From JAMDEO01 sp963775295 (GTDB lineage Bacteria > Actinomycetota > Thermoleophilia > RBG-16-64-13): 64,000 nt of DNA. The stretch's first letter is position 1. Every line of letters begins with the position of its first letter. The position numbers and the translations under genes were made by a program. The notes beneath the pieces were generated by a model. It was not told the DNA's origin and made no database searches. It saw only the letters and a program-made list of their open reading frames with translations. Below, piece by piece: positions 35,768 to 45,398 of the stretch. The stretch is from NCBI GenBank assembly GCA_963775295.1, contig CAVZIK010000006.1, positions 2,666,001 through 2,730,000 of the forward strand, read 5' to 3'.

Positions 35768-38700
35768 GCTCGCGCCTTCGTGCCGGAGTCGCGTTCCACG
35801 GCCTCAGCAAAGCCGGCAAAAGCGCTGTCGATGGCACTCAGCCGTTCTCCCAGGCCCGTAAAGTCCTCTTGGTTCGCCGAACAAGCTTCTTCCTCCAAAA
35901 GAGCCGCCTCTCGCTGCAGTGCAAGAGCGCCCACTGCCGCGGCTGCGCCTTTGAGTGTGTGAGCCTGCCGACGCACCCGCTCAGCGGACTCAAGCGGAAC
36001 GGCCTTGTGTAGGGTGTCTATCTGTTGCCTTGCGTCGACGAGAAACTCGGCGATGATCTCGCGTGCCAGCTCCGCGTCGTTTCCGAGCATGCCGCGGAGA
36101 ATGTCGGGATCGAAAGGCTTGTGGAGCGCCGCTGCGCTGGTCTTGCGCCGCGCGCCCCCCGCAAAGCATTCTTCCCGAAAGCCGGATCCGCCGGCGTGGC
36201 GGCCCGTGGGCGTCCAACGTTCCACGACGATCTGCAGCTCCTCGGCCTCAAGCGGCTTGCACAGATAGTCATCCATGCCGACCGCGAGGCAGCGCTCTCT
36301 GTCACCGGTCATCGCGTGTGCCGTCAAGGCCACTATCGGAATGCCAGGATTGAGCACATGCGAGTCCTTGCCCCGTATGCGCGTTGTGGCCTCGAGACCG
36401 TCCATATCCGGCATCTGGATATCCATGAGTACGAGATCGTATGAACGTTTCGTCAAGGCCGCCAATGCTTCCGTGCCGGTGCCCACGACGTCCGCACGGT
36501 ATCCCAGCTGTTGGAGGATCGCGACGGCGACTCTCTGGTTCACAAGGTTGTCTTCGGCCACGAGGATGCGCCTGCGCCGCTTCGCCTGGTCGGCGAGGCT
36601 GTGGCGGGTGACGATGCCCTCCGTTCCGCCCCTAGTTTCGTCGGCACTCCGGTTGAGGACGGTAACCAAACAGTCGTGCAACTGCGACTGCTTCACAGGT
36701 TTGGTGAGATAGGCAGAGAACCCCAGTTTCTGCAGCCGGACCGCGTCGCCTCTCGACCCCACGGACGTCATCATCACAAGAGCGGTCCGATGGAGGCTGG
36801 GATCCTGTCGGATCATTGCGCCCAGAGCCTCGCCGTCGATGCCCGGCATCTGCATGTCCAGGATTGCGAGAAGGTAGGGATCGCCGTTGTGAGCGGCCTT
36901 CCTTAGCACGGCCAAAGCCTCACGTGCTCCGTCCAATTCCACGTGACGCGTGCCCCAGGGGTCCAGCATTGCGGCCACCACCCGGCGGTTCGTCTCGTTG
37001 TCATCGACCGTGAGCACTCGCACGCCCTCGATGGTTTCGGGAAGTGTCTCTTCCCCCACCCGGGCGACCCCGCCGGCCACGCCCACCTGCTTACCGACTC
37101 GAGCGGTGAACCAGAAAGTGGAACCCTCGCCCACCGTACTGATCGCCCCGATCCGCCCGTGCATGAGTTCGGTCAGGCGCTTGGATATCGAGAGACCCAG
37201 CCCCGTCCCGCCGAAGCGCCTGGTCATCGAGGCGTCGGCTTGGGTGAAGGGCTCGAAAAGTAGCTCAAGCTTATCCTCCGCTATCCCGATGCCGGTGTCG
37301 CGCACTTCAAAGCGGAGCATGGTGGAGTCACCGTGGTTCTCCTCCAGAGAAACCCGGACCGCGATCTCCCCCCACTCCGTGAACTTGATGGCATTGCCCA
37401 CCAGGTTCGTAATGACTTGGCGCAAGCGCCCGGGATCGCCGTTGAGCAGCGAGGGGACCTCCGGCTCCACCATCATCGTAAATTCCAAGCCCTTCTCCTG
37501 AGCGCGCATAGCGAGGAGATCGCCCATGTCCTCCAGAGCGGTACGCAGGTCGAAGTCGAGATTCTCCACCTCGAGCTTACCGGCCTCGATCTTTGAGAAG
37601 TCGAGTACGTCGTTGACGATGGAGAGCAGGGACTCCGCGCTCTTGCGGACGGTCTCAGCGTAGTCACGTTGCTCCGGGGTGAGCTCCGTACCCAGTATAA
37701 GGTTGGTCATTCCGATGACGCCGTTCATGGGCGTACGAATCTCGTGGCTGATATTCGCCACGAATTCGCTTTTGGCCGCACTCGCCATCTGGGCTTCCAG
37801 CGTAAGCTGGTTTGCCCGCGCTATGGCCAACTCGAGTTCTCGGTTCGTAGCCTCGGTGTTCTTCTGTGCCCTGCGAAGTTTCTCGTCTTGGCGCTTGCGG
37901 TACGACACGTCCCGCACGAAGGAGAAGTTGTACTCCTGGCCCTCGTAACAGACGTAGTTCGCGTTGATCTCCACTGGGAAGATCTCGCCTGATTTGGTCT
38001 GGTTGAACCTCTCGATAGTACTCGACCCCGACGCTTTCAGGATCTCCCAATCCGCTTCCCACGTGGCCGCCGCAGCATCGTCGATGTCTCTGACCGACAT
38101 GCCGAGGAGCTCCTCGCGGACGAAGCCCATCCTGCGGCAGAGAGTGTCGTTCACATACACGAACCGCCCTTCTCGATCCATCCAGGCGACCATGTCGCCG
38201 GCATGGTCCACCGAGAAACCCATCAGCCTCAGGGAACGCTCCGTGGCCTTGCGATCGCTGATGTCGCGGGCGAAGGCGAAGTTGTATTCCTTTCCGTTGT
38301 GCGTAACGTAGTTGATCACGACCTCGACCGGAAAGAGTTCGCCGGTCTTGGTCCGGTGTGCCGATTCGAACGTGGCTGACCCGCTCTTCTTCCAATCGCC
38401 CCAGCTGCAGGCCCACGTCTCGGGAGTCTCGTTGGGGTCGAGGTCGAATATCGTCATGCCGAGCAACTCTTCACGGGAATAGCCGTGTCGCCGACAACTC
38501 GCGTCGCTCACGTAAAGGATGCGCCCATCTTTGTCCAGCCAGTGGATGAGATCTGCGGCCTTGTCCACTGAGATCTGGGTGAGGAGCAGTTCCTCCTCCA
38601 CGAGCTTTCTCTGGGTGGCGTCCGCGGCGGAGACCCTTATCGTCTCGAAATCGGCAAGATAGCTGATTGTCTCCTCGAAGATCTTGTGTCCCAATCTCAC

Positions 38701-39693
38701 CTCACGGCAGAAGTTCTGATTGCCGCCCCGATGCACTATCTTCCGGAGTTCCTCCGCATCCAAGGGCAGAAAATCCTGCACTCCGTTGAGACCCAAGTCT
38801 CCGACCTCTCGCATTGCCGCCGGATTTGCGTAGAGTACGTCGCCGTTTAGGGCGAACTCGAGTACTGGGACCGCGTTGGACTCAGGAAACGACGAAAGGT
38901 GTCTGATCCTCGCCTCGGTTTGAAGTCGGTCCGCAATGTCGCGAGCAAATATGCAGTGATACTCACGGCCCTCGAGTTCCATATGACTCACTTTGATGGC
39001 AACGGGGAACGTCGAGCCCGACTTGGTTCTCAGGCTTCGTTCGACCTCATAGCTGCCTCTCTTGGCAGACTCCCAAATGCGAGGCCATTCCGCCGGCTCG
39101 AGACCGACCGTGAGGTCGAATAGACTCAGACCCAGAAGCTCCGTCTTCGTATACCCGAGGCGCTGACAGGTGACAACGCTGGCATCGATCAGTCGCGCGT
39201 CGTTGTCCGCCCAGTACACCAGGTCAGGTGCGTGGTCCACGGAAAACTGGGTCCGTCTGAGCGACTCTTCGGCTCGATGGGATTCGGTGAGATCCCGACA
39301 ACATGCAAGGTGGGCCACCCCGTCGGGCGCTTCAACGCGAGAGCGGCTTAAACTCAGGGCAAAACGGGTTCCATCCGCTTTGGTGCCGGTGGTGCGTATC
39401 TCCTCTCCGGGTCTGAGAACCCTGCCGCCCTGACGCAAGAAGTCCCCGATCGGCCGGCCGTTGACCTCATCGGGCGAAACAAGGCCGAACATAGTTGCGA
39501 AGGCAGCGTTGGCCCGGATGATGCTTCGCCCTCGCCACACAACGGCAGCTACGGGGGAAAAATCGATCAAGTCTACGAGCCCGGCCTCGCCGCACCGCCG
39601 CGTCGCCCGCCCTTCTCCATGGTCAGCTGCATGCACTTCTCCTGAACCCCCAACGTGCCCTGTCCTTTTGACAACCGCCCCATCATGATGCAC
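35764..39693 (-). CDS. multi-PAS hybrid histidine kinase with two receivers and an HPt domain
   Basis: A protein of up to 1309 residues. In order: about five PAS domains within residues 40-640, three of them carrying near-identical FARDI(S/A)DR or VRDVSYR ends; a dimerisation domain with the phospho-His in [13 protein letters not shown]; an ATPase domain ([33 protein letters not shown]); receiver 1 (Asp in [12 protein letters not shown]); receiver 2 (Asp in [11 protein letters not shown]); and an HPt domain ([14 protein letters not shown]). This is a BarA-type phosphorelay. No membrane segment is seen, so it probably senses inside the cell. The start is uncertain (GTG 39693 with AAGG upstream, or GTG 39636). 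It is translationally coupled to the cyclase gene. Confidence 0.92.
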   Translation of the reverse strand: MHHDGAVVKRTGHVGGSGEVHAADHGEGRATRRCGEAGLVDLIDFSPVAAVVWRGRSIIRANAAFATMFGLVSPDEVNGRPIGDFLRQGGRVLRPGEEIRTTGTKADGTRFALSLSRSRVEAPDGVAHLACCRDLTESHRAEESLRRTQFSVDHAPDLVYWADNDARLIDASVVTCQRLGYTKTELLGLSLFDLTVGLEPAEWPRIWESAKRGSYEVERSLRTKSGSTFPVAIKVSHMELEGREYHCIFARDIADRLQTEARIRHLSSFPESNAVPVLEFALNGDVLYANPAAMREVGDLGLNGVQDFLPLDAEELRKIVHRGGNQNFCREVRLGHKIFEETISYLADFETIRVSAADATQRKLVEEELLLTQISVDKAADLIHWLDKDGRILYVSDASCRRHGYSREELLGMTIFDLDPNETPETWACSWGDWKKSGSATFESAHRTKTGELFPVEVVINYVTHNGKEYNFAFARDISDRKATERSLRLMGFSVDHAGDMVAWMDREGRFVYVNDTLCRRMGFVREELLGMSVRDIDDAAAATWEADWEILKASGSSTIERFNQTKSGEIFPVEINANYVCYEGQEYNFSFVRDVSYRKRQDEKLRRAQKNTEATNRELELAIARANQLTLEAQMASAAKSEFVANISHEIRTPMNGVIGMTNLILGTELTPEQRDYAETVRKSAESLLSIVNDVLDFSKIEAGKLEVENLDFDLRTALEDMGDLLAMRAQEKGLEFTMMVEPEVPSLLNGDPGRLRQVITNLVGNAIKFTEWGEIAVRVSLEENHGDSTMLRFEVRDTGIGIAEDKLELLFEPFTQADASMTRRFGGTGLGLSISKRLTELMHGRIGAISTVGEGSTFWFTARVGKQVGVAGGVARVGEETLPETIEGVRVLTVDDNETNRRVVAAMLDPWGTRHVELDGAREALAVLRKAAHNGDPYLLAILDMQMPGIDGEALGAMIRQDPSLHRTALVMMTSVGSRGDAVRLQKLGFSAYLTKPVKQSQLHDCLVTVLNRSADETRGGTEGIVTRHSLADQAKRRRRILVAEDNLVNQRVAVAILQQLGYRADVVGTGTEALAALTKRSYDLVLMDIQMPDMDGLEATTRIRGKDSHVLNPGIPIVALTAHAMTGDRERCLAVGMDDYLCKPLEAEELQIVVERWTPTGRHAGGSGFREECFAGGARRKTSAAALHKPFDPDILRGMLGNDAELAREIIAEFLVDARQQIDTLHKAVPLESAERVRRQAHTLKGAAAAVGALALQREAALLEEEACSANQEDFTGLGERLSAIDSAFAGFAEAVERDSGTKARA

Positions 39694-39926
39694 CAGGCCT
39701 TATCGGCCGCCGAGGACAGCCGCATTAGCAGATATAAGGATGGCTTTCTCGCCCTTTGGGGCAGGGGCCGAGTAGGCCGCGGCATCTCGGAACGGTGAGA
39801 CGAAGGGTGCATTCCGTACGACGTCGCCTGGGGAGGAAAGTCGGGGCGGCGTGGCTTATCTCGCCAATCTGCGAGGACGAGGGCAGGCTGTTCGTCGCTA
39901 AGGGCAACCACAGCCAGATGACGTCC

Positions 39927-40844
39927 TCAACCTGAGCATTCGCCGCGGAGCCGCTCCACGACTCCGGCCAGGTCTGCCGGTAGAGGGGCTTCTATGCAGA
40001 TCTCTTCCCCAGTCATGGGGTGAACGAACGCGAGCCGGTAGCTGTGGAGAAACTGCCTGCCCACCTTCAACGAATCGCGTCGGGCATAGACAGGGTCTCC
40101 GGCCACCGGGTGGCCGATGGCGAGGAAATGGACCCGTATCTGATGCGTGCGCCCCGTCTCCAGCCTGGCCTCCACGAGCGAATAGTCGCCCAGCCGATCG
40201 AGGACCTTGAAGTGAGTCACCGCGTCTCGAGCGGCCATGCCTCCGACCGTCATCGACTTCCTGCGAGCCGGGTCCCGTCCGATTGGGGCCTCGATCGTGC
40301 CGCTCTCGACCGCGAAGGAGCCATGGACCAGGGCGAGATAGCGCCGATCCACGAGACGGCTGCGCATGAGAGCCGTAAGCCGTCGATGCACCTCCACTGA
40401 TTTCGCCACCACCAGCAGACCCGTTGTGTCCTTGTCCAGACGGTGCACGACACCCGGGCGGAACTCCTCCCCGCCCGCGGCGCCGTGACCCACGAGGGCG
40501 TTGACGAGCGTCCCGGACGCATGACCCCGCGACGGATGAACGGGCATGCCAGCCGGCTTGTCCACCACCATAAGCCACTCGTCTTCGAAAAGGATGGAAA
40601 TGTGCAGAGTCTCTGCCAGAACCGTGGGGCTTACCTCCTCAGGCACGTCGACCGTGACGATCTGCCCCTCGGCGAGGGGGAAGCTCTTTGGCCGCACCAG
40701 CCCGTCCACCGTCACCAGTCCGGCCCGGATGAACCCGGCGACGTGCGTTCGGCTCCCCAGATCTTCGTGACGCCCCAAAAACGCGTCCAAACGGCTGCCC
40801 GTGTCCGCACTTCCCACGAGAAGGGTAAGACGATGTTCGCTCAC
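39927..40844 (-). CDS. rluD: RluA-family 23S rRNA pseudouridine synthase
   Basis: A protein of about 305 residues with an N-terminal S4 RNA-binding domain (SRTHVAGFIRAGLVTVDG) and a pseudouridine synthase domain whose catalytic Asp lies in HRLDKDTTGLLVV. VDKPAGMPVHPSRGH is another family mark. It modifies uridines in large-subunit rRNA. The GTG at 40844 follows the lspA stop by 10 bases, an lspA-rluD pairing found in many bacteria. The exact target sites cannot be read from sequence. Confidence 0.9.
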   Translation of the reverse strand: MSEHRLTLLVGSADTGSRLDAFLGRHEDLGSRTHVAGFIRAGLVTVDGLVRPKSFPLAEGQIVTVDVPEEVSPTVLAETLHISILFEDEWLMVVDKPAGMPVHPSRGHASGTLVNALVGHGAAGGEEFRPGVVHRLDKDTTGLLVVAKSVEVHRRLTALMRSRLVDRRYLALVHGSFAVESGTIEAPIGRDPARRKSMTVGGMAARDAVTHFKVLDRLGDYSLVEARLETGRTHQIRVHFLAIGHPVAGDPVYARRDSLKVGRQFLHSYRLAFVHPMTGEEICIEAPLPADLAGVVERLRGECSG

Positions 40845-40854
40845 ATCGATCGGC

Positions 40855-41382
40855 CTAGCGCGATGGCGGAGTCGCCTCGTGACCGGCTCTGTACACACGT
40901 ATCGTCTCTATGATGAGGCCGAGCACGACCGCACAAATGCCCACCACAAGAAATACATCGGCCATGTTGAAGTTAGGCCACGAGGGAAATTTGAGGAAGT
41001 CGGTGACACGCCCGTCCCCGCTCAAGCGTTGCGCGAGATTGCCCAGGCTGCCGCCGACGATCAGGCCGCCACTGATGCCGGCGAGTATCGGCCGGCGTTC
41101 CAGCCAGACATAGGCGAGCACGACGAGCAAGGCGATGACGTTCGCGGGAATTATGAACGCGGTGCGTCCCCCAAAGAGCCCAAAGGCAACACCTGGATTG
41201 GACGTCCGCTGCAGTTCCAGGAATGGAAGGATCTTGTGTATCTCCCCCATGGCCAGATCCTGCTCAGCCAAGTGCTTCGTTACAAGATCGATGACAATCG
41301 CGACCGCGACGGTGACCACCAGCACGGACCATTTGACAATGGTCCGACGCTTGGAAGAAGGCGAGCCCCATCCGAACTTCAT
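40855..41382 (-). CDS. lspA: lipoprotein signal peptidase
   Basis: A 175-residue membrane aspartic protease with four predicted helices. The two catalytic Asp regions are present: DLVTKHLAEQDL with TSNPGVAFGLFGG downstream, and FPSWPNFNMADVFLVVGI. It cleaves prolipoproteins at the lipobox Cys and would process the lipoprotein encoded near 2 kb. It lies between the DksA-like and rluD genes in the tail of the division cluster. Confidence 0.94.
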   Translation of the reverse strand: MKFGWGSPSSKRRTIVKWSVLVVTVAVAIVIDLVTKHLAEQDLAMGEIHKILPFLELQRTSNPGVAFGLFGGRTAFIIPANVIALLVVLAYVWLERRPILAGISGGLIVGGSLGNLAQRLSGDGRVTDFLKFPSWPNFNMADVFLVVGICAVVLGLIIETIRVYRAGHEATPPSR

Positions 41383-41397
41383 GAGTGGATCACCCGC

Positions 41398-41757
41398 TCA
41401 GCGTTTCCTCTCCTCGATGCGCTTGCATTCGATACAGAGAGTGGCGAAAGGCGCGGCATCGAGACGCTCATCCCCAATGGCCTTGGCGCATCGATCGCAG
41501 GTTCCATAACTTCCATTGGCGAGCTTGGCGAGAGCGCGATCGATTTGCGCGATCGAGGCCATAGTGTTCTCTTCCAAGCTGAGATCGATCTCTCTGTCCA
41601 GGGTCACGCCTGCGGTCTCGGCCATGTGCTGGTCGTAAGGGCTCTCTTCCGACGAGTCTTCCAGAGACTCCGAAAGGTCCGCGTCGAGTTCGCTGAGCTC
41701 CAACTCCAACCGTTGCCGCTCCTGCAACAGCCGTTGTCTTAGAGTTTCACGATCCAT
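41398..41757 (-). CDS. TraR/DksA-type zinc-finger protein
   Basis: A 119-residue protein with a long N-terminal coiled coil (LRQRLLQERQRLELELSELD) and a C-terminal four-Cys zinc finger (CDRC then CIEC). The middle segment IDRALAKLANGSYGTCDRC is the DksA signature. The acidic SEESPYDQ stretch sits at the coiled-coil tip, where DksA carries Asp residues that enter the RNA polymerase secondary channel. The ATG at 41757 overlaps the yggU stop. A role in transcription regulation is likely but unproven for actinobacterial members. Confidence 0.85.
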   Translation of the reverse strand: MDRETLRQRLLQERQRLELELSELDADLSESLEDSSEESPYDQHMAETAGVTLDREIDLSLEENTMASIAQIDRALAKLANGSYGTCDRCAKAIGDERLDAAPFATLCIECKRIEERKR

Positions 41758-42100
41758 CGCGTTCTTCTCCCTTGGTGGCACAAGCACGTTGCGCAAGCTC
41801 CGTCAATTTCACACGCAAATCCGCCTCTTCGATACCGACAAAGGCGACGACCTTGTCGCGGCTTCCATGCCCAGAGTGCAGTCGGACACAATCTTTACGG
41901 ACCCCCAGCCACGACGCGAAAACCAGCAACAACTCGGCGTTGGCCCGGTTGTCTTCGGGCGGCGCGTTCAGGGAGATCTTCAATCTCTCGCCGTACATGC
42001 CCCGCACCGCTGTGCGTCGCGCCGAAGGGCTCACGCGAACTCCTACGAGCAGTCCATGGTCAGAGCGAAGTATAGCCGGTACCTGAACGAGCGGGGTCAA
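41747..42100 (-). CDS. DUF167 / YggU family protein
   Basis: A 117-residue protein with the DUF167 core: VRVSPSARRTAVRGMYGERLKISLNAPPEDNRANAELL and a C-terminal VVAFVGIEEADLRVKL. The only plausible start is a TTG at 42100, seven bases after the divIVA stop. It is often found at this place in division clusters, next to divIVA and the YlmE/YlmD genes. Its biochemical role is unknown. Confidence 0.85.
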   Translation of the reverse strand: MTPLVQVPAILRSDHGLLVGVRVSPSARRTAVRGMYGERLKISLNAPPEDNRANAELLLVFASWLGVRKDCVRLHSGHGSRDKVVAFVGIEEADLRVKLTELAQRACATKGEERDGS

Positions 42101-42106
42101 GCCCGG

Positions 42107-43177
42107 TCACCATTCGAAGTCGCGGCTTTTGTCCTTCACCTGAGTGTCTGACGAGAAGAGACCAGTCTCTTCCTCACCCGCCTGCTTACCAAAATAGAAA
42201 CCCTGAGGCTCCGGCAATTCCTCTTCCTCGGGCTCCTTCGCCCCTGAGGGCTCCACCGGGAGCTCGGCGGTGGCTTCGTCGGAGGACTCGGCACTCGCCT
42301 CAACGAGCACACTCGTTGCCATGATCTCTTCGGCAACCACCGTCCCGGTCTCGGTCTCCTCTGTGGCAGTGTCCCCTGAGAAGATAAATTCCTCCGGTGG
42401 CCCCGAGAGGGGCGGCAGTTCCGGGAAATACGTAACACCCGGAGGCGGCGCAATCTCTGCGACCGGGGCGGTCTCCGCGGCGAGCGCGATCTCTGGGGCC
42501 GACGCAATCTCCTCCACCGGTGCAGTCTCCTCGAGCAACGATATCTCCTCGAGTCCCGACTCCTTCTGGAGGCTCACCGCCTCCCCTAGCGGGGCCGCGG
42601 CGGGCTCAGGCTCGGGTGCGACAGCGATCTCGGCGACGGCGGGCGGGGGTTCATCGAATTCGGGTGCGCTGGCTACCGTGTTCTGGCTCAGAACTTCCGC
42701 GGCCGGCATAGGTGTGCTCGCCTGCGGCGGAGTGATGGGCGCATCGTTGAGCAGCTTCAGATGGCCCTCGAGCAGCGACCGGAACTTGAAGCGGAAGTCC
42801 TCCTCCAGATGCTTCAACTGCACGAGCGTCTGCTGGACGCGCTGTGTCTCGCTGTAGGAGTCGTTCACTATGTGGCGAGCCTTGAGTTCAGCATCGCGCA
42901 ATATGAGCTCGCCCTCTTTGCGCGAGTTCGCAATCACCTGATCGGCCTGGAGTTGAGCCGACACCAACGTCTTCTCGAGGGCGTTCTTGAGTTGGGTGTG
43001 CCCGGCAACCTGCTCGTCCAGTCTCTGGATACGATCTTGAAGCTCCATATTCTCCTGGAACAGGCGCTCAAACTCGTCGGCGACGTCATCGAGGAACACG
43101 TCGACTTCCTCGTCGGCGTAGCCGCGCAGGGCCCGCTTGAACTCCTTACGCCGGATATCGAGCGGCGTGACCTTCAC
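42107..43177 (-). CDS. divIVA: DivIVA-domain cell division / polar growth protein
   Basis: A 356-residue protein from the GTG at 43177, which has GGGAG upstream. The N-terminal DivIVA membrane-binding region is VTPLDIRRKEFKRALRGYADEEVDVFLDDV, followed by coiled coils to about residue 145. The remaining ~200 residues are an unusual low-complexity tail rich in Ala, Glu and Pro with repeating phrases such as APVEEIASAPEIALAAE, and then a short charged end. DivIVA (Wag31) recognises curved membrane and recruits wall synthesis at poles in actinobacteria. The long acidic tail is longer than usual. Confidence 0.88.
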   Translation of the reverse strand: MKVTPLDIRRKEFKRALRGYADEEVDVFLDDVADEFERLFQENMELQDRIQRLDEQVAGHTQLKNALEKTLVSAQLQADQVIANSRKEGELILRDAELKARHIVNDSYSETQRVQQTLVQLKHLEEDFRFKFRSLLEGHLKLLNDAPITPPQASTPMPAAEVLSQNTVASAPEFDEPPPAVAEIAVAPEPEPAAAPLGEAVSLQKESGLEEISLLEETAPVEEIASAPEIALAAETAPVAEIAPPPGVTYFPELPPLSGPPEEFIFSGDTATEETETGTVVAEEIMATSVLVEASAESSDEATAELPVEPSGAKEPEEEELPEPQGFYFGKQAGEEETGLFSSDTQVKDKSRDFEW

Positions 43178-43235
43178 TTCGCTCTCCCTTCCTGGGGTAA
43201 CCGATCCATGGGCGGCTGCCCGTGTTCGTCTGTCT

Positions 43236-44063
43236 CTATTCAACCACGGGACGTGTGCCCGTGTCTCGCAGGCTGCGACCCTTCTCAGTGGCTTCTTCGA
43301 TGGCGCGCACGAACGCTCCTCGGACACCCCTGTCTTCAAGGACGGCCAATCCGGCGATGGTAGTCCCACCCGGCGACGACACCTGATCTTTGATATCCGC
43401 GGCCGAGCCGGGATATCGCTGCAGAAGTAGGGCTGCCGCCAAAGCGGTTTGACGGACAAAAGTCCTCGCCGTGGCACGGGGCATGCCGACCCTCACCGCC
43501 CCATCTTCCATACCTTCCAATGCCAGGGCAAGAAAAGCGATCGAAGAGCCCGAAACCGCCGTCACCGCGTCGAAAAGCTCCTCGGTGAGAATGTCCACCA
43601 CCCCCAGAGGCTCGAACAGAGCCTGTACCTGGTCGATGATGTCGTCCGGGGTCCCCCGTTCAGTGGAGAGAGCAAGAACTCCCTCCCCCAACTCGACGCC
43701 CAAATTGGGCATCAACCGGAATATGAACGGCTCGGGTCCGGCGGCCGCGCGAATCTGCTCCAACGTTATACCGGCCGCGGACGAGATGACGGTCTTGTCC
43801 TCGTCAAGGACCGAGCTGAGAGCTTCGAGCACCCCCGCTGTGACCTTGGGCTTGACGACAACGATTATGAATTGGGACCGACGCCCCAGATCCTCCAGGG
43901 AGGATGCGACGGTCACGCAGTCCACGCAAGCCAGATCTTGAGCGCGCTCCTCCTCCACGTCATAGACGAGAAGGGAGAGGCCGGGGTCTGGTGAGCGGAG
44001 CCAACCACGAACCAACGCCGAACCCATGTTGCCGGCTCCCACTACACCAACGGTAGTACCCAT
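43236..44063 (-). CDS. proC: pyrroline-5-carboxylate reductase
   Basis: A 275-residue NAD(P)H enzyme performing the last step of proline synthesis. The Rossmann motif VGVVGAGNMGSALVRGW is at the N-terminus and the C-terminal domain has the family signature with SSPGGTTIAGLAVLED. The ATG at 44063 is preceded by GAGGAA. It sits between sepF and divIVA, a placement of proC seen in several Gram-positive division clusters, though no direct role in division is known. Confidence 0.93.
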   Translation of the reverse strand: MGTTVGVVGAGNMGSALVRGWLRSPDPGLSLLVYDVEEERAQDLACVDCVTVASSLEDLGRRSQFIIVVVKPKVTAGVLEALSSVLDEDKTVISSAAGITLEQIRAAAGPEPFIFRLMPNLGVELGEGVLALSTERGTPDDIIDQVQALFEPLGVVDILTEELFDAVTAVSGSSIAFLALALEGMEDGAVRVGMPRATARTFVRQTALAAALLLQRYPGSAADIKDQVSSPGGTTIAGLAVLEDRGVRGAFVRAIEEATEKGRSLRDTGTRPVVE

Positions 44064-44158
44064 ATCACCATGTTCCTCACGGTCGACTTTGCCTTGCTGG
44101 GCCGGCGAACTGTTGATCGGAGGCGGACAGCCGCAGACCGTTCGCCTGCCGGTGCCGC

Positions 44159-44698
44159 CTAGAACTGGTTGAAGAAGCCCTTCTCCAAGAGCCTCTGCCG
44201 TTCTTCGGCCGAGACCTCGACGTTCTTGGGAGTGAGCAGGAACACCTTGTCGGCCACCCGCTGCATGCCACCGTCGAGTGCGTAGGTCAGACCACTGGCG
44301 AAATCGATGAGACGCTTGGCCAACTCCGTCTCGCAACTCTGAAGGTTCAGGATGACCGGGATATCGCCCTTGAACTTGTCTGCGATGATCTGAGCGTCGT
44401 TGAAGTTCTTCGGCATCACCAGGTGGACGCGCGTGGGAGCCTGCTCGGCCACCGGAGCCAAGGGACGAACGGGAGACGAGCGCTGAGTACGGTAACTGTT
44501 GTCCTCGGCAAAGATGTCGTCGAAATCCGTGGACTGGCGCCGGCGGCTGCTCCGTTCGATCTTACGCACGTTAGCCCGCTCCTTGTACGTCGATTCGATA
44601 TCCGGTTGTGCCGTGAGGGTATCGTCGTCGTACTCTTCGTCCTCATCGGCCAGACCGAAGTACACGAGCGTCCGATGCCACATGCCTCCGATTGCCAT
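44159..44698 (-). CDS. sepF: SepF, FtsZ membrane anchor
   Basis: A 179-residue protein. A short N-terminal amphipathic segment, an acidic linker (DEDEEYDDD) and the globular SepF domain (THVHLVMPKNFNDAQ-like start, ILNLQSCETELAKRLIDFASGLTYALDG) are all present. SepF tethers FtsZ to the membrane and replaces FtsA in many actinobacteria and firmicutes. AAGGAGG lies just upstream of the ATG. It is ten bases after yggS and in the same transcript as ftsZ. Confidence 0.95.
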   Translation of the reverse strand: MAIGGMWHRTLVYFGLADEDEEYDDDTLTAQPDIESTYKERANVRKIERSSRRRQSTDFDDIFAEDNSYRTQRSSPVRPLAPVAEQAPTRVHLVMPKNFNDAQIIADKFKGDIPVILNLQSCETELAKRLIDFASGLTYALDGGMQRVADKVFLLTPKNVEVSAEERQRLLEKGFFNQF

Positions 44699-44708
44699 CC
44701 CTTCCTCC

Positions 44709-45398
44709 TTATGCATTGGAGAAAAGCGCGCTTCCAACCCTTACGATCGTCGCGCCTTCCTCTACGGCCACTTCGTAATCGTTGCTCATTCCCATTGAAA
44801 GTTCGGTGAGCTCATAGCGGCCGGCGAAAACTGTGGTCAGGCGATCTCGAAGTTCCCGAAGGCCGCGAAAAAACGGCCTTGTCGCCTCTGGATCGTCCGC
44901 CAGAGGAGCCATCGTCATCAGACCGCTGAACATGACTCTCTCATAGGCCGCAGCCCGCTCTAGGAAGGTCTCCGCGGCCGCCGGGAGGATACCATACTTG
45001 CTTTCCTCCCCACTCACATTGACCTCCAGCAGAACCCTCACCGGCGTCTGTGTTCTCTTATTCAACTCCTCTACCAGCGCCATTGACTCGACAGAATGGA
45101 CAAGCGAGACGAAAGGCAGGACCTGCTTCACCTTTCGACTCTGGAGGTGACCGATGAAGTGGAACTCGAAACTGCCGTTCCACCTCCGCCATTTTTCCTC
45201 CAGCCCTTCTGCCCTGTTCTCCCCGACGAGCCGGATTCCTGCCGCATCCAGCAGAGCCATCTCTTCCAACGCCAGGTATTTGGATGCCACCAGAAGACGC
45301 GGGTGGTCTTCCCGGCCCGCTTTCTCCCGAGCCGCGTCGATCCTATGCTCCACGGCGGTGACATTGGCGCGCATCCGCTCGCGTCCGATGAGAATCAT
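44709..45398 (-). CDS. YggS/YlmE family PLP homeostasis protein
   Basis: A 229-residue single-domain PLP protein of the alanine-racemase-like TIM-barrel fold. The PLP Lys is in RLLVASKYLALEEM, and HFIGHLQSRKVKQVL and LSMGMSNDYEVAVEEGATIVRVGSALF are diagnostic. These proteins control vitamin B6 levels and have no known enzymatic activity. The ATG overlaps the pgeF stop by four bases. Linkage to pgeF and sepF is widespread. Confidence 0.93.
   Translation of the reverse strand: MILIGRERMRANVTAVEHRIDAAREKAGREDHPRLLVASKYLALEEMALLDAAGIRLVGENRAEGLEEKWRRWNGSFEFHFIGHLQSRKVKQVLPFVSLVHSVESMALVEELNKRTQTPVRVLLEVNVSGEESKYGILPAAAETFLERAAAYERVMFSGLMTMAPLADDPEATRPFFRGLRELRDRLTTVFAGRYELTELSMGMSNDYEVAVEEGATIVRVGSALFSNA

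Noticed and set aside
39573..39911. 112-codon minus-strand frame at the start of the hybrid kinase gene
   Set aside because: It overlaps the kinase N-terminus in another frame, has no motif, and its upstream part has no promoter or ribosome binding site I trust.
39694..39926. A small RNA or promoter in the spacer between rluD and the hybrid kinase gene
   Set aside because: A TTATAT patch is present but no matching -35 box or stable hairpin was found, so nothing could be supported.
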